DNA from: Branchinecta lynchi
Lineage: Eukaryota; Arthropoda; Branchiopoda; Anostraca; Branchinectidae
NCBI GenBank assembly: GCA_023053575.1
Contig: JAKZAP010000013.1
Coordinates: forward strand, 2,056,001 to 2,120,000
Direction: 5' to 3'
DNA: 64,000 nucleotides
Each line of letters begins with the position of its first letter. Position 1 is the stretch's first letter. Shown piece after piece: positions 33,884-44,993 of the stretch. The notes under the pieces were generated by a model. That model was not told the origin of the DNA, did no database searches, and saw only the letters and a program-made list of their open reading frames with translations. The position numbers and the translations under genes were made by a program.

Positions 33884-34300
33884 TTGGTCGATTTTGACAT
33901 TTTCTGTGTAAAAAAATTATTCGAGATGAAAGGTTACGAAGGGACAATTTGTGTTGGGTGCCCTGCCTACACGCGTTATCCACGTTCTGTCGGAACACAG
34001 CGCTATGTTGAACGTACTACTCCGTATCGTAGAATATTTTTGCGTAAATCCAGAGTTGAAATTTGTCCAACTTACCAGCTCAAGCGCTTAATAAAATATA
34101 TATCTGATAAAATGGCTCAGAAATACCGTGTTTTGAAAATATCAGCACTTGGCAGTACTGTTGGTGATTTTCTTGTTAGTTATTGTCAACTTTGTCCATA
34201 CTTCTCGTTCTCCGAAACAGGCAAACTATTTGAAAACTTCGCTCCGTGGTTAGACAGAAGGGGAAAGCCTAAAAAACGAAAACGGGTACGAAATAAATAG
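33884..34300 (+). CDS. Uncharacterised ORF, 138 codons
   Basis: Open from ATG (33884) to TAG, encoding a basic protein. The middle (YISDKMAQKYRVLKISALGS) loosely recalls the helix-strand pattern of Alba-type nucleic-acid binders; the C-terminus is GKPKKRKRVRNK, nuclear-signal-like. No splice sites or promoter were identified. An overlapping minus-strand frame of 143 codons (34186-34617) weakens both. It could be a transposon-borne ORF or chance. Confidence 0.2.
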   Translation: MVDFDIFCVKKLFEMKGYEGTICVGCPAYTRYPRSVGTQRYVERTTPYRRIFLRKSRVEICPTYQLKRLIKYISDKMAQKYRVLKISALGSTVGDFLVSYCQLCPYFSFSETGKLFENFAPWLDRRGKPKKRKRVRNK

Positions 34301-36853
34301 AAAGAGCTTTTCGGCAACCAGTTTCGGAAGAGTCGGCAAACCTTGCAGCTTTTGCCGAAGTTTGCAACGAGGTTTGCGCTACTTGACTGAAAAATTGGGC
34401 TCGAAAAACAGCTCTCAAAAAGATTAATTCCATTTTGGACGTAAATGCTTGTCCTCTGATCTTCATAGATCTCTCCTACCAGATTGCGAAGCCCCAAACC
34501 AGACTCGACCTGAAACAAGGCTTCGCGCTGCAGCCCGTAATTGTACCAGACTGGTTCGCCCCCCATATCCACTACTGACCGGTATCTGTCGTCACTTGTA
34601 CCATATTTCGTAAACAATTTTAATTCTGATCTGTGATATATTCGTTATTAATTGTACATACATATGAATATTTTAAGGTAATTATTGAGAAGTGATTATT
34701 AAGTTTTAGCCGTGTTAATAATTGTGTGGCGATCCGACGATAGCGAGCAATTATATGAGCTATTCAGGAAATAAACTTTGTTATTATTACCCGAAAGCCA
34801 GTGATAATATAAAATGCAGAGCAAGTGCGCTACGACTGGTCCTTTAAAAAATGTGACGCCAGCCAACTTAAGAAAAGGAAGAAGGAATGAAATAAAATTG
34901 ATTTGCCTGAACAGACGACTTGTGAATTTGTTGAGGAGAGGCCTTGGTTTTATGAGAAGAAGCACAATAAAGAGTAGATGTTGTAGAAGTTGTAGGGGCA
35001 GATTAAATTTGAGTGTTTCTCACAGATTGAATGAGAATCCCTCACAGTAGATTAAATAGGGAGTGTTTCTGGCTATGCCACTGGCAGATCAAACGGCACT
35101 GTTTCTAATATATTACAAAACTTCCTAACCGCTTAGATGAGGCTGGAAATCAGCTGAAATGAAGTATTAGCGTAGGCTATATCGGGTGGATTGAGGGTCA
35201 ACCACGCCTTGGAGGGTTGGGGTTTGCTTCAGGGCTCCCCCCCCCCCAGTCTTTTCTTAGGGATAGTAGGAACAATCATCGGGTTTGCTTGTTCACCGAG
35301 GGTGCTATGGAGCGTTCGCTATAGGTTTGGGAGGCAGGTATTTTACGTGTCGGGTTTCCGAGGGGAGGGGGGAGGCTGAGCAATGACGGGACGTTAAACA
35401 AATATTGAGCGTGGGTAATAGGATGAATATGGGAAGATTTTACTATTACGAAATCATGTTACTCGTTTGCTTCAGGTCACTGAAGGGGCTTAACGAGGCT
35501 GGCGGTCGCCAAAAGTCTGAACGGACAGGTATGTGTAGGGGGGCATCTACTATGTTTATCCCGTTGGTTAGGGGCGAATTGTTTAGTCCGTGTCAGTGCC
35601 CCGTTTTGTCTCCGCTTGCTTTGTGTACTTTCAGCCCCTAAATTGTAATTTTCAGAGATTATTTTTCTACCCAGATAGATAGATGTTTAACTAAGCCCTT
35701 GGGCCATGAACAAAAAACACAAAAGAGTAGAACAGTACATTTACATTCGTTAAACGAGCGAAATTTTAATCAACATAAAAACAACTCCCTTCAATCTCCA
35801 ACTAACTAACTTTCTACCCAGATTGCAATCGGTCTTTTTTTTCACCTTGCACGTGGGTAAGAAACATATTTAGGCCTGGTCAGGATTGAACCCGACCAAG
35901 CATGAAAATCTGGCAGCAAATGACGTCAATGCGGGTTTTCTCAAAAAGGATATTTGTCTACTATGTTAGTTACATTTTATGTGGTTACGAATATGAAAAA
36001 AAAGTAAACAAGTGCAAAATAATTCTGACTTATTCGAGTCGCCAACTTTGAAACGCACGCCTGTGCTGGACAACTGTGGAGGTTGACCTTAAAGGACCTG
36101 TCTTTTCTTGGAGTTTCAAACAGTACATTATCGCCTCGCTGACGACACCTGACTGATTTTCTCACGTGCCTTCTTTCGCTACCTTCGATGCGTATCATGC
36201 TGTCGACGATTGTTTCCGAGAAGTTTATTCATCAGAAAAAGCGCTTATGCAAATTTTCCCCTGCTCCCCCAACGGGCCCAGGAAAAATGTGTAAAACAGA
36301 CAAAGCCGTGGGTAGTTTTCTGAAAGCAGAGCCTAGTTTTAAAGTATTCAACTATTTTAAAATACTATAGCCTAATATAAACAGTAAATAGTGCAATGGG
36401 TCCTTTAACCGTATCTGTAGTATCAAAAAGGTTCTATCGTGTTAAGAGTAGGTTGATCGAGTGGTTTGCCATCATAGAGGGGCAAATAGGCTACTCTATG
36501 TCGGAATCTGTCTCTTGATTTATGGCAGCCCAGGTGATTTTTTAGAAAATGAAAATACTATTTTTTGCAAATACTATAATATAATATATACTATGTATTT
36601 GTGACCCAGTGTACAGATTTAAGATAGTGGAGTAATGAAAGAAAAGAAAAGAAATAAAGATAATACAACATCTCACACACAACAACAAAAAAGCACTCAA
36701 TGAAAAAGCCGGATGAGGCCGTGGTGCGCACCTAGGCGGAAACACGATTTCGGATGTCGGAAAGTTGTTTCTGTATTTATGGCAGCCCAGGTGATTTGAT
36801 AGAAAACAAATGTGTTTTTTTTTTACCCATAAAGAAAACCAAATCGTGGCTTA
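34301..36853. other. Intronic; no gene recognised
   Basis: C run at 35238 and G-rich stretch at 35355-35375. The block TTTATGGCAGCCCAGGTGATTT at 36520 recurs at 36777 in near-identical form. No coding motif recognised. Confidence 0.4.
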
Positions 36854-36998
36854 TAGTGCGAACACACGATGAGGATCGGGAGCTCCCGGTCGGGAATTCC
36901 TGCCCGGATTTGCGGCACCATCATCACTTCCATTGTTCAACTTGATGATGAAAGTGCAGGAAATCCGGCCGGAAAATCCTCATCGTGTGTCCGCACTA
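36854..36998. mobile_element. MITE, PIF/Harbinger-like, copy 2
   Basis: TAGTGCGAACACACGATGAG at the left; TCATCGTGTGTCCGCACTA at the right. TTA flanks both sides (36851-36853, 36999-37001). Same family as 5905-6066. Confidence 0.75.
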
Positions 36999-37046
36999 TT
37001 ACCCCTATTTGTTTGCCGAATTTGGCTTGACAACGTCTAGTAATTA

Positions 37047-37610
37047 ACAAGTCCAAACGTTTCGATGGGATCCAAAAACGGAAAAACTTAAAGACAATCG
37101 GGTCCTCTAGATTTCCGATCTTCGCCAGACCCCTTTATCTTCTTACTGTTAATCGATAGTCAACCGCTTGAAAATGTAAAAAAAAGGATACCGTTTTGGT
37201 GTTTTTTGGCAAATTACGGCGTTCAGACAAGGATACAGTATGCATGTTTACCCCTATATTTCATCTCTAATATACTTTAGAAAAGTTTTTTACTTCGGCC
37301 AAATTTCTCATTTTAGCTGTATTTCGGGCGAATTGCATCCAGAGTAAAGAGCTGGTGACATTGTGTGTCGTTACCCCCGGTGCAAACCTCTAATCGACTT
37401 GACCATGAACTTTACGTTTTTACAAAATTTCCGGTTTGGCCGGGTTCCGGGTAAACATCTTGTCCGGCGAGAAATTAGTTTCAGACCGGGATTCAGCATG
37501 TCTCCTCATCCTATGTCGACTATCTCATTGGGCTTTAAAACTTCCTGGCGGATTTCCGGTTTCGGCCGGATTCCGGAACGAAATATTTTTCCTGCAAGAA
37601 AACAACGTTT
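37047..37610 (-). mobile_element. Family A element, copy A8 (truncated)
   Basis: Begins AACAAGTCCAAACGTTTCGA and GATGGGATCC. Three degenerate monomers follow, ending where a family P repeat takes over at about 37611. The GACA stretch and outer palindrome are missing. Confidence 0.6.
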
Positions 37611-37805
37611 CAAAACAAATACGTCAGCTGAATTTTCTTGGAGCTATATTTATTAACTTTATTAACAGCGGTTTTGAGCCTGAAGAGGACATTTGCCAAG
37701 AAGAGCCGAAATATAGCTCCGGTAAAATTCAGCTGACGTATCCGTTTTGCACTATCAAATATGATCGCAGTCAGCTTGGGCTGAAGGAATATTTATCTCA
37801 TATAT
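37611..37805 (+). repeat. Family P hairpin repeat
   Basis: Inverted arms ATACGTCAGCTGAATTTTCTT and AAAATTCAGCTGACGTATCC flank the hammerhead-like core; the outer end reads GTCAGCTTGGGCTGAAGGAA. Confidence 0.65.
37680..37711 (+). ncRNA. Hammerhead-like core in family P
   Basis: CTGAAGA, then a helix GGACATTT...AAGAGCC with some mismatches, then GAAA. Degenerate stem II relative to the other copies. Confidence 0.35.
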
Positions 37806-38229
37806 GTTGAAATCACATATCCACATCCTTGCAAATATTATGAAACATCCGGCACTGTATTTGATTAACATCCTCTGAAGGGAGAAGCTCTTCGAGATTC
37901 CAGCCGTTACGAACCTTTCCCACTAAACTGCTAAAACAAAATAGGATTTATGTCCTACTTTTCTGAAAGGCCATAAGTTAGCATCGTCCCTCGAGGCTAT
38001 GAATATGTCCAATCTGCCTTTCCTGATATATTGTCACTGAAAAGAAAAGAAGCAGAGTCAGTTGAACTATATTGCTAAATAGCAGATAAACGGCAGTAAT
38101 CAATATATTCAGTTCGTTCCTTAAAGCCCAACTGTTACTAGAAAAATGGTTGAGATCAATATCGTTTTTCGAAAACTACTAAAACCATACGAGATGAGTC
38201 AAAACAGATTACTCAGTCGGGATTTTTTT

Positions 38230-38280
38230 TTTTAGCGATATTTTGGCCCTTCTTGGTAAGGATTCTCTTCAGGCTTTTGC
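38230..38280 (-). repeat. Family P fragment, core damaged
   Basis: Minus-strand reading has CTGAAGA and CCAAGAAGGGCC but AAAA in place of GAAA, so the core is broken. Confidence 0.5.
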
Positions 38281-38432
38281 TGAAAGAAATAACCAAAATA
38301 GCTCTGCCATTTGTATGTATGCATGATTTTGTTTTTATCGCGGATGACCTTCGCCAGGTGCAGGGTGTGCTTCATTTTCCAGTGAGCTCATCGCCAACTT
38401 CCTGCCTGAAGGCGTCGAGAGTACCAGAATCA

Positions 38433-38587
38433 AGGCCGTATCCGGGGGGGGGGGGTTGAAACATAAAAAAGTAATCGTTTTTATAGGCTTTTTCCTTGTG
38501 ATCTGTGTCTTTTTTGTACTTTTTTGTTCGACCCGCAGGCAACCCCCCCCCCCCCCCCGGAAATAAATTCCTGGTTACGGGCCTGAT
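38433..38587. mobile_element. hAT-like MITE
   Basis: AGGCCGTATCC at the left mirrors GGTTACGGGCCT at the right; CAGAATCA flanks both sides (38425-38432, 38588-38595). Long G and C runs sit just inside. Three extra bases (GAT) precede the right duplication. The empty-site context, CGAGAGTNNCAGANTNA, recurs at 38712. Confidence 0.65.
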
Positions 38588-39364
38588 CAGAATCACCATC
38601 TATGGTATGGGGGAAAAGTCTGACTTAGAGCTGGGATGGCGCGAAGCAAACCTTTTCGCTATCCGCAATCCTTTTTGAAAAAAAATATTCACAGGGACAT
38701 TTTAGAGAAATGAAGGCATCGAGAGTCTCAGAGTTATTATCTATGGTAGGGGGAAGCAAAATCCCAAGGGCTCTATGTGCCGTTGGTTCTTCTCCGTCTG
38801 AATCCCTCCGCGGTTACCGTTAGGGTCCGGGAGTTGGTATTTCCCATCCTGGCGGCAGGGCCCAGATATATCCAGCGGCGGGCTTGATAACTTCAGTGAC
38901 ATCTGAGCCTCGTTTTTGTTGCAATAGCGCTGCCGCATCGCTGCTGCAGCACTTCTTTGCTTTTGCACAATATGCGTTTTTGGATTCACTTTCTTCTTGG
39001 TTGAAACGGCAGCGCTGCAGCACCTTGCAGGGAAGTACGGACTTGGTCGGTGAGCAAGTCCGTGATTCTCGAGAAGTGCTGCCGTCTTTCTCGGAAGCAC
39101 TGCAGTTCTAAAACGGGTGTAGAAAGAATAAGTCCGGAATCGGCCGAGAAGTGGACCTGCAGTATGCAACAAAAACGAGGCTCTGGTTGACATCTGGTGA
39201 ATCGCCGGATTTATGGCCCCTTTTGTCCAGTGCATGCTGTGCATGTTTGAGGTCTGGCGTAGACTGTTAGTTTCAAGGGCTTGGAGACGGTGTTTTTTGC
39301 TGTTGACCAATGGGCGTTTCAGACTCCGCCAAAATAGTTTTAGGTTAATTTGTCTTGTTTTCAG
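38588..39364. other. Intronic sequence upstream of exon b
   Basis: Ends at a good acceptor, TTTGTCTTGTTTTCAG (AG 39363-39364). A minus-strand 217-codon ORF (38741-39394), the longest in the window, overlaps it; see findings. Confidence 0.4.
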
Positions 39365-39573
39365 GCTCAAATTGTCCAACGACGCAGCTGGCATTGCAAC
39401 TCAGCAAATCACCGTAAAGGGAACGGCTTTGGAGTTTACTTGCATTGAAGAGCCTAAATGCTATCCGAGCAAATTCAGGACTCACGATGGGGCCTGCAAC
39501 AACCTGGCCGAGCCTAATATGGGCAGGGCCCACACCCAACTGGATCGGATTCTGCCACCGGACTATGATGATG
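39365..39573 (+). CDS. Animal haem peroxidase, exon b (domain start)
   Basis: Encodes the entry to the animal peroxidase domain. After TTTTCAG the first base completes the Arg codon of exon a. The protein reads LSNDAAGIATQQ, then FTCIEEPKCYPSKFRTHDGA with CNNLAEPNMG, and ends LDRILPPDYDDG. These match the family's F/Y-R-x-x-D-G-x-C-N-N, P-x-x-G and P-x-Y-x-D-G motifs, in order and spacing. Two cysteines (C-I-E-E-P-K-C) precede the domain as in MPO-type enzymes. Donor GATG|GTAAGT ends the exon in phase 1, which exon c fits. Confidence 0.9.
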
Positions 39574-39823
39574 GTAAGTCGGTTGTACATGGCTTTTTCC
39601 GAATTTCGCAGCCTGAACCCAGAATTCGTGGTCGCACCAGATTGACCGGATGAAGGTACGTGGAAACACAGTCAGGTTTTTTTCAGTCGGATGCGGATTT
39701 CCGTCTTCCCTCCGACATTTTGAAGCATCGCACACAGGCTTCCCCGCGGTCAGTTTGCATGCTGATTTTTGTGTTCGAAACCATATCAGACTGTGTGCTC
39801 GTTAGCTTTAAATTTTTGTATTT
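39574..39823. other. Start of 8.8-kb second intron
   Basis: Donor GTAAGT at 39574; no repeat recognised before the family A copy. Confidence 0.4.
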
Positions 39824-40581
39824 ATTCGGGATCCCGAACCTAAGTGGAGGGATATCTATGACAACGCAAAAGTTGTCCGTCTTTCCGTCCGTCTGTCAGC
39901 ACGATAACTCTCGAAGGGAGAGAGAGGGACAGACACAAAATTTGTATTTATTCGGGATCCCGAACCTAAGTGGAGGGATATCTATGACAACGCAAAAGTT
40001 GTCCGTCTTTCCGTCCGTCTGTCAGCACGATAACTCTCGAAGGGAGAGAGAGGGACAGACACAAAATTTAAGATATAATGGAATTTTACAAAAGAAAATT
40101 TTAATATCATAACAGACCTACCGCGTGAAAATCTATATACAGGTTTGTTTGTGGCAGGACTAAATAATTTAATCACTTAGCCTAATTATATTTGGAACAA
40201 TGAGATGTTTTGAATGAGATATTTTGATAAAACTTGGTGTGAGGATTCTTTGGGTCAAGGGTGAGGTCAAGTTCGTAGATGGGCTCTGAAACCCTACATT
40301 TAGGGTTGGGGGAGAGGGTTCAAATTACGGGGCAAACAAAATATTTTTAAACAGCTAATGTGATAGTCGATTGTAGGGTAAGAAGACACGCTGAACACGA
40401 TGGTGAAAACCATTTTCTCGCCGGATAAGTATGCCGGATTCCTCGTTCAGAATCCGGCAAAATCCGGAAAGTTGGTTAGAATTAAAAGTTGTAAATATTC
40501 TTTGAGCCCAAGCTGACTTTGAAACATTTATTCAAACAATGTTTACACGGATACGTCAGCTCTGATTTTTCATCAGCGATA

Positions 40582-40613
40582 TTTCGGCCCTTCTTGGCAA
40601 GGGTCCTCGTCAG
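40582..40613 (-). ncRNA. Hammerhead-like core, minus arm of P5
   Basis: Minus strand: CTGACGA, stem II GGACCCTT / AAGGGCC around GCCAAG, GAAA. Confidence 0.45.
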
Positions 40614-40785
40614 GCTGTCAATCTTCTTGTTCAAATTATCTTCAAGTACCAGTATGACTAGTTTTTTCATTATACTGGTACTTGAAGATAATTTACCTTA
40701 ATAAGATATTTATAGTCGGTAGAAGCTTCAGTTATTTGTTACAGGTTTGTTTCCTTCCCCGAAGTTGAACAAGAAGATTGACAGC

Positions 40786-40817
40786 CTGACGAGGACCCTT
40801 GCCAAGAAGGGCCGAAA
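40786..40817 (+). ncRNA. Hammerhead-like core, plus arm of P5
   Basis: CTGACGA (40786-40792), helix GGACCCTT...AAGGGCC, GAAA (40814-40817). Mirror image of the core at 40582-40613. Confidence 0.45.
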
Positions 40818-41267
40818 TATCGCTGATGAAAAATCAGAGCTGACGTATCCGTGTAAACATTGTTTGAATAAAAAATTAAAAGTTGTATTTGAAGTTGATC
40901 AGATGTTCGATTATGCGGTAAGAAGACATGCTGAAAACGACGATTTTCTTATAAGTTGAAGTTTTATTTGAGGTTGATTGGATGTCCTTTAATACGCTGA
41001 ACTCGTTTCTGAATTGTTCTTTCTTTGCTGGACAAGTAGTTCGCCCGGAATTCGGCCGAAACCGGAAATTTGTCAGAAGTAAAGCAGGAATTTTTGGTCA
41101 GTATCGTCAAAATAGATATGGCTTATAGAGGTATATCTGAACTTGGTTTTCTCAGATGATTAGCATGGCAGAGACTGGATCTGGCGAAGACAAGACCCAG
41201 TTGTCTGGATCAAATAGTCAAATATCAGAGTTTTGGGATCCCATCGAAACCTTAGGTCTTGTTTTTA

Positions 41268-41615
41268 GACGGGAACAGTAGAAAGCAAAATAAAGTGATT
41301 GAATTTTTTTTGTGGTATAAAATGGGAGAGAAGTGAAGAGAGCAATGGCTTTTGTGGTGGTGAGCCTGTGTAGTCATGTGTGGACGATTTGGAAAAATGG
41401 AAACGAGTTTTTCGAGGTTTACAAGATTGTTGTCTGAAAAGATCTAGGATATTGAAGGGGAAAAAGTGTTGGCGCTGAAATTGGATTTCAGATGGCTGAA
41501 AAGCATAGAAAGTTCCTTTTCTCTTTTTTTCCTTATTATTTACTCCGTCTTTGTGCCTTGTGTTTATTTTGACGGGTTATAAATAAAATCATCATCAATC
41601 ATCATCATCATCATT
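41268..41615 (+). other. LINE-type 3' end with (ATC)n tail
   Basis: T-rich 3' UTR-like sequence ends GACGGGTTATAAATAAAATC and ATCATCATCATCATCATT at 41587-41615, as in the LINE 3' end at 61970. No coding piece seen upstream. Confidence 0.45.
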
Positions 41616-41944
41616 AAATGTGGAATTTGGGCTGAGATACAAATTTGGAAATTTATTGAATCGTTCGGTCTTGGTGCCCCGATGAGAAAAAAAAATGCCC
41701 TATCCCCGAAGGGCATTTTGGATGAGCAGACCTCAGACCATTCACATTCGAATATAGCAAGGGACTACACTACATGCGTAGAAGACATCCACATCATAAA
41801 CACACGCAATTAGCATGACTGCAATTGGTATTCTATCCTGCAGCTTGCTACACCCGTGCAGCTTAATAAGATATCTGAACTAACCCGCCGAGAATTCTCC
41901 CGGTGGGCTAGTAATACTATCTGGAACTCGTCGTTTAGAATATG

Positions 41945-42304
41945 ATATGATATGATATTTATTGCAAAAAGCCAACTGGCCATAGCAACTACCACAAAAA
42001 ATCACTTACAATAAAACAAACAAAACAACAAAAACAAAAAATGACAATCCTAGATATAGCTTAATAACACTTACATTAGATCCTCCCGATGCTTCGCTGC
42101 CAACCGGACGAACACTGCCAAATTTCTCATTACTGCGAAACACTTGTCTCCAATCAGATCTACTAACCCTTCCTCCCCTAAAGCACTCCTCCCAAACATT
42201 TCTTCCCTTAATCCCCCCAACTCACCACATTCACACATAAAATTTAACAGACTCTCATCAATTTCACCACACATAGGGCAAAAGTATGGACCATCACGTA
42301 CCCT
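41945..42304 (-). pseudogene. LINE C-terminus and 3' end, minus strand, part 2
   Basis: Minus-strand frame (42071-42304) has YFCPMCGEIDESLLNFMCEC, the zinc-finger-like C-x-x-C...C motif near the end of LINE ORF2, then FVRLAAKHREDLM. The 3' UTR ends GCAATAAATATCATATCATA (tail at 41945-41960). It continues upstream across A10 at 43718-44082. Confidence 0.65.
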
Positions 42305-42305
42305 G

Positions 42306-43717
42306 TTTTTGGGATCCCAAAACGTAAGTGGAGGGATACCTATGACATCGCAAAAGTTGTCCGTCTGTCCGTCCGTCCGTCTGTAAGCACGATAACTCTC
42401 GAAGGGAATGAGATATTTTGATGAAACTTGGTGTGAGGGTTCGTTGGGTCGTCGGACCAGTCAAGTTCGTAGATGGGCTTTGTAGCTCTACATTTAGGGG
42501 TGGGGGAGGGGATTCAAATTAAGGGACAAACAAAATGTTTTGAAACAGCTAATGTGATAGTCGATTATGGGGTAAGAAGACATGCTGAACACGATGGTGA
42601 AAACCATTTTGTCATCGGACAAGTAGTTCGCCCGGAATCCGGCCAAAACCGGAAAGTTTGTTGAAAGTAAAAGTTTTATTTGAAGTTGATTAGATGTTCG
42701 ATTTAGGGGTAGGAAGACATGCTGAAGACGATGGTGAAAATTATTTTCTCGACGGACAAGTATTTCGCCCAGAATCCGGCCCAAACCGGAAAGTTTGTTG
42801 AAAGTAAAAGTTTTATTTGAAATTGATTAGATGTTCGATTTAAGGGTAGGAAGACATGCTGAAGACGATGGTGAAAACTATTTTCTCGACGGACAAGTAT
42901 TTCGCCCGGAATCCGGCCCAAACCGGAAAGTTTGTTGAAAGTAAAAGTTTTATTTGAAGTTGATTAGATGTTCGATTTAGAGGTAGGAAGACATGCTGAA
43001 GACGATGGTGAAAACTATTTTCTCGACGGACAAGTATTTCGACCGGAATCCTGCCCAAACCGGAAAGTTTTTCAAAATTAAAAGTTTTATTTGGAGTTGA
43101 TTAGATGTTCGATTTAGGGCAAGAAGACATGCTGAACACTTATGTGAAAACAAGTTTCTACCCGGACATGTATAGTTCGTCCGGAATCCGGCCAAAACCG
43201 GAAAACTGTTGGAAGTCAAAGTTTTATTTCTAGTTGATTAGATAAGCGATTTAGGGGTAAGAAGAGATGCTGAGTCCCTGTATGACAATCATATTTTACC
43301 CGGACATATAGTTCGACCGGAATCCGGCTGGAATCGGAAAATTTGTTATAAGCTAAATTTCTATTTGAAGTTGATTAGATGTTCGTTACTGGGGAAAGAA
43401 GATACCCTGATTTCGTGTTTGAGCTTTCTTTTTTCGCCGGACAAGTAGTTCTGGAGTTCTGCCGGAACCGGGAAATTAGCAGAAGTGGCAGGAAGTTTTC
43501 GTCAAAACAGATGTGATAGGGGTAAACACACATGCTGAATCCAAATCTGAACTTGGTTTTCTCAGGTGATTAGCTATTTTGCCTTAATCTGTTTCTGAAT
43601 TTTAATTGTAAAAATGTTCAAGGAGTCTGGCGAAGACTGGATCTGGCTAAGACAAGACCCTGTTGTCTGGATCAGATATTGAATTTTTGGGATCCCATCG
43701 AAACCTTTGGTCTTGTT
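42306..43717 (+). mobile_element. Family A element, copy A10, inside a LINE
   Basis: Left end TTTTTGGGATCCCAAAACGT, right end AACCTTTGGTCTTGTTC. It holds four close tandem monomers of exactly 137 bp from about 42570 to 43115 plus diverged ones. It splits the LINE frame between KRKYM and RDGPYFCPM, so it inserted into an existing LINE copy. Confidence 0.85.
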
Positions 43718-44082
43718 CCCCATGTATTTCCTTTTTTCCCCAAGTGGTAGTGCGTTCCCCCTTAAACAAACTAGTGCCTCTAAACTTTTCGCATCCAAAC
43801 CCGCCCTAAAATATAGTTTCTCCCCCCATCCCTCTTTAGCTTTTGCATAAACTTTCAATGATTCAGACTGGTCCTTCATACATTGCCACATTTGCACTTC
43901 TTGTTCACGCAGTACTCTTTTTCTACATCTTTTGACACTGACCCTAAACCTGCTGACAAACCTTTTCCTCCATTCCAAAACACAGACATTCCACATTCAT
44001 CCAATATCGTCTTAACTTGTTGTGGCCAAGATTCTCTTGATACGTAGATAAAGGCTTTTTGCATCGCGAATGCTGCATTCAT
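43718..44082 (-). pseudogene. LINE ORF2 C-terminal region, minus strand, part 1
   Basis: Minus-strand coding remains in two frames: AFIYVSRESWPQQVKTILDE, then EEVQ-type basic stretch and KAKEGWGEKLYFRAGLDAKS, ending LGEKRKYM at the A10 junction. The WGxKxYL/F...GxRARS/AKS form is typical just before the terminal CxxC motif of LINE ORF2. Confidence 0.55.
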
Positions 44083-44838
44083 CGTGTTTGAGTCCTAGTC
44101 GGTCCTTTCACGTGAAGGATCGTGGGGAAGTTTATGTCTAAGTATTTGATATACCTTCATTTTTTTATAATAATCTTACATACACTCTCACTTTTACATA
44201 ATATGTAAAGCATTTCTTCTATGTCCCCCTGCTACTTTCACACACTAAATACTCACTTGTCAAATGACAATTATCCTATTCGTTTGTTCTCTCCAGGTTT
44301 GTTTCGAAGAAACTTTCCTCTTTTCCTGATATACGCTCATATTTCCCCGCAATATGACCCCGTCTTTTCCTTATTTTTCTTCTATGTATACCAGATTTAC
44401 AGCGGGGAGGCTGTCTTTAGTAAGTGCTACTATTCCCTGGAATGCCGCAAAGCATGTCGGGAGTCGTCCCTGTCCCGGGGAATTCATGATTGCACCTTAA
44501 TGGACACTGTGATCTTAGAGAAACACTGTAAACAGAGATCCGAAATAGGGAGAAGCTAGGTTATGTGGAATGGGGGTAAATTTATTTGTTTGTCGTAGCC
44601 AACTGTTGGTTTTGCAGATATCCTCTAACGAATACACTAAATTATTTGGGTTGGATTTTTGGATTTCTAAATTAATTTGATTTTTGCGTTCCAGGGACAC
44701 CAGAAAAAAAAATCCCGAGATGGTTACTACATTGTTCAGTATATTACATACATATTACCACATCGCCAAAACTGGTAAAAAAAAAAGTTGTAGTGACGTT
44801 TTTTTTTTGTTTTTCCTACAAGCTTTTCCAACTTTGAG
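44083..44838. other. Intronic; weak exon candidate at 44395-44527
   Basis: A strong acceptor-like TTTTTCTTCTATGTATACCAG region precedes a short cysteine-rich frame; see findings. Otherwise AT-rich. Confidence 0.35.
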
Positions 44839-44839
44839 T

Positions 44840-44935
44840 GTCTTTGAGCCTGAAGAGGACCCTTGCCAAGAAGGGTCGAAATATAGCTCTAATAAAATTC
44901 AGCTGACGTATCCGTTTTGCACTATCAAATAAAAT
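44840..44935 (+). repeat. Family P fragment with hammerhead-like core
   Basis: CTGAAGA (44850-44856), helix GACCCTT / AAGGGTC of 7 bp around GCCAAG, GAAA (44878-44881), then AATTCAGCTGACGTATCCG and TTTTGCACTATCAAATA. The best-paired stem II in the window. Confidence 0.55.
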
Positions 44936-44993
44936 AGAAAGTGACGAGAAAAATGAGTTTCTGAAAACAAAATCTAAAAGCATTACTTTGGCC

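Larger units (their letters stand above)
40494..40873. mobile_element. Family P element P5, full hairpin, in A9
   Basis: A 380-bp near-perfect palindrome. Outer arms CAATGTTTACACGGATACGT / ATCCGTGTAAACATTG; inner arms ATTATCTTCAAGTACCAGTA / TACTGGTACTTGAAGATAAT. It is flanked by a perfect 14-bp duplication AATTAAAAGTTGTA (40480-40493, 40874-40887). The A9 sequence reads through cleanly if the insert and one duplication are removed. Long, variable duplications fit target-primed insertion. Confidence 0.8.
39825..41267 (+). mobile_element. Family A element, copy A9, with tandem end and nested P
   Basis: Starts TTCGGGATCCCGAACCTAAG. The terminal 126 bp (39825-39950) are repeated directly and identically at 39951-40076. 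Then comes a stretch (40075-40190) shared in inverse orientation with 62450-62565. A resumes at 40205 (GAGATATTTTGATAAAACTT), is broken by P5 (40494-40873), and ends CCATCGAAACCTTAGGTCTT. Confidence 0.7.
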
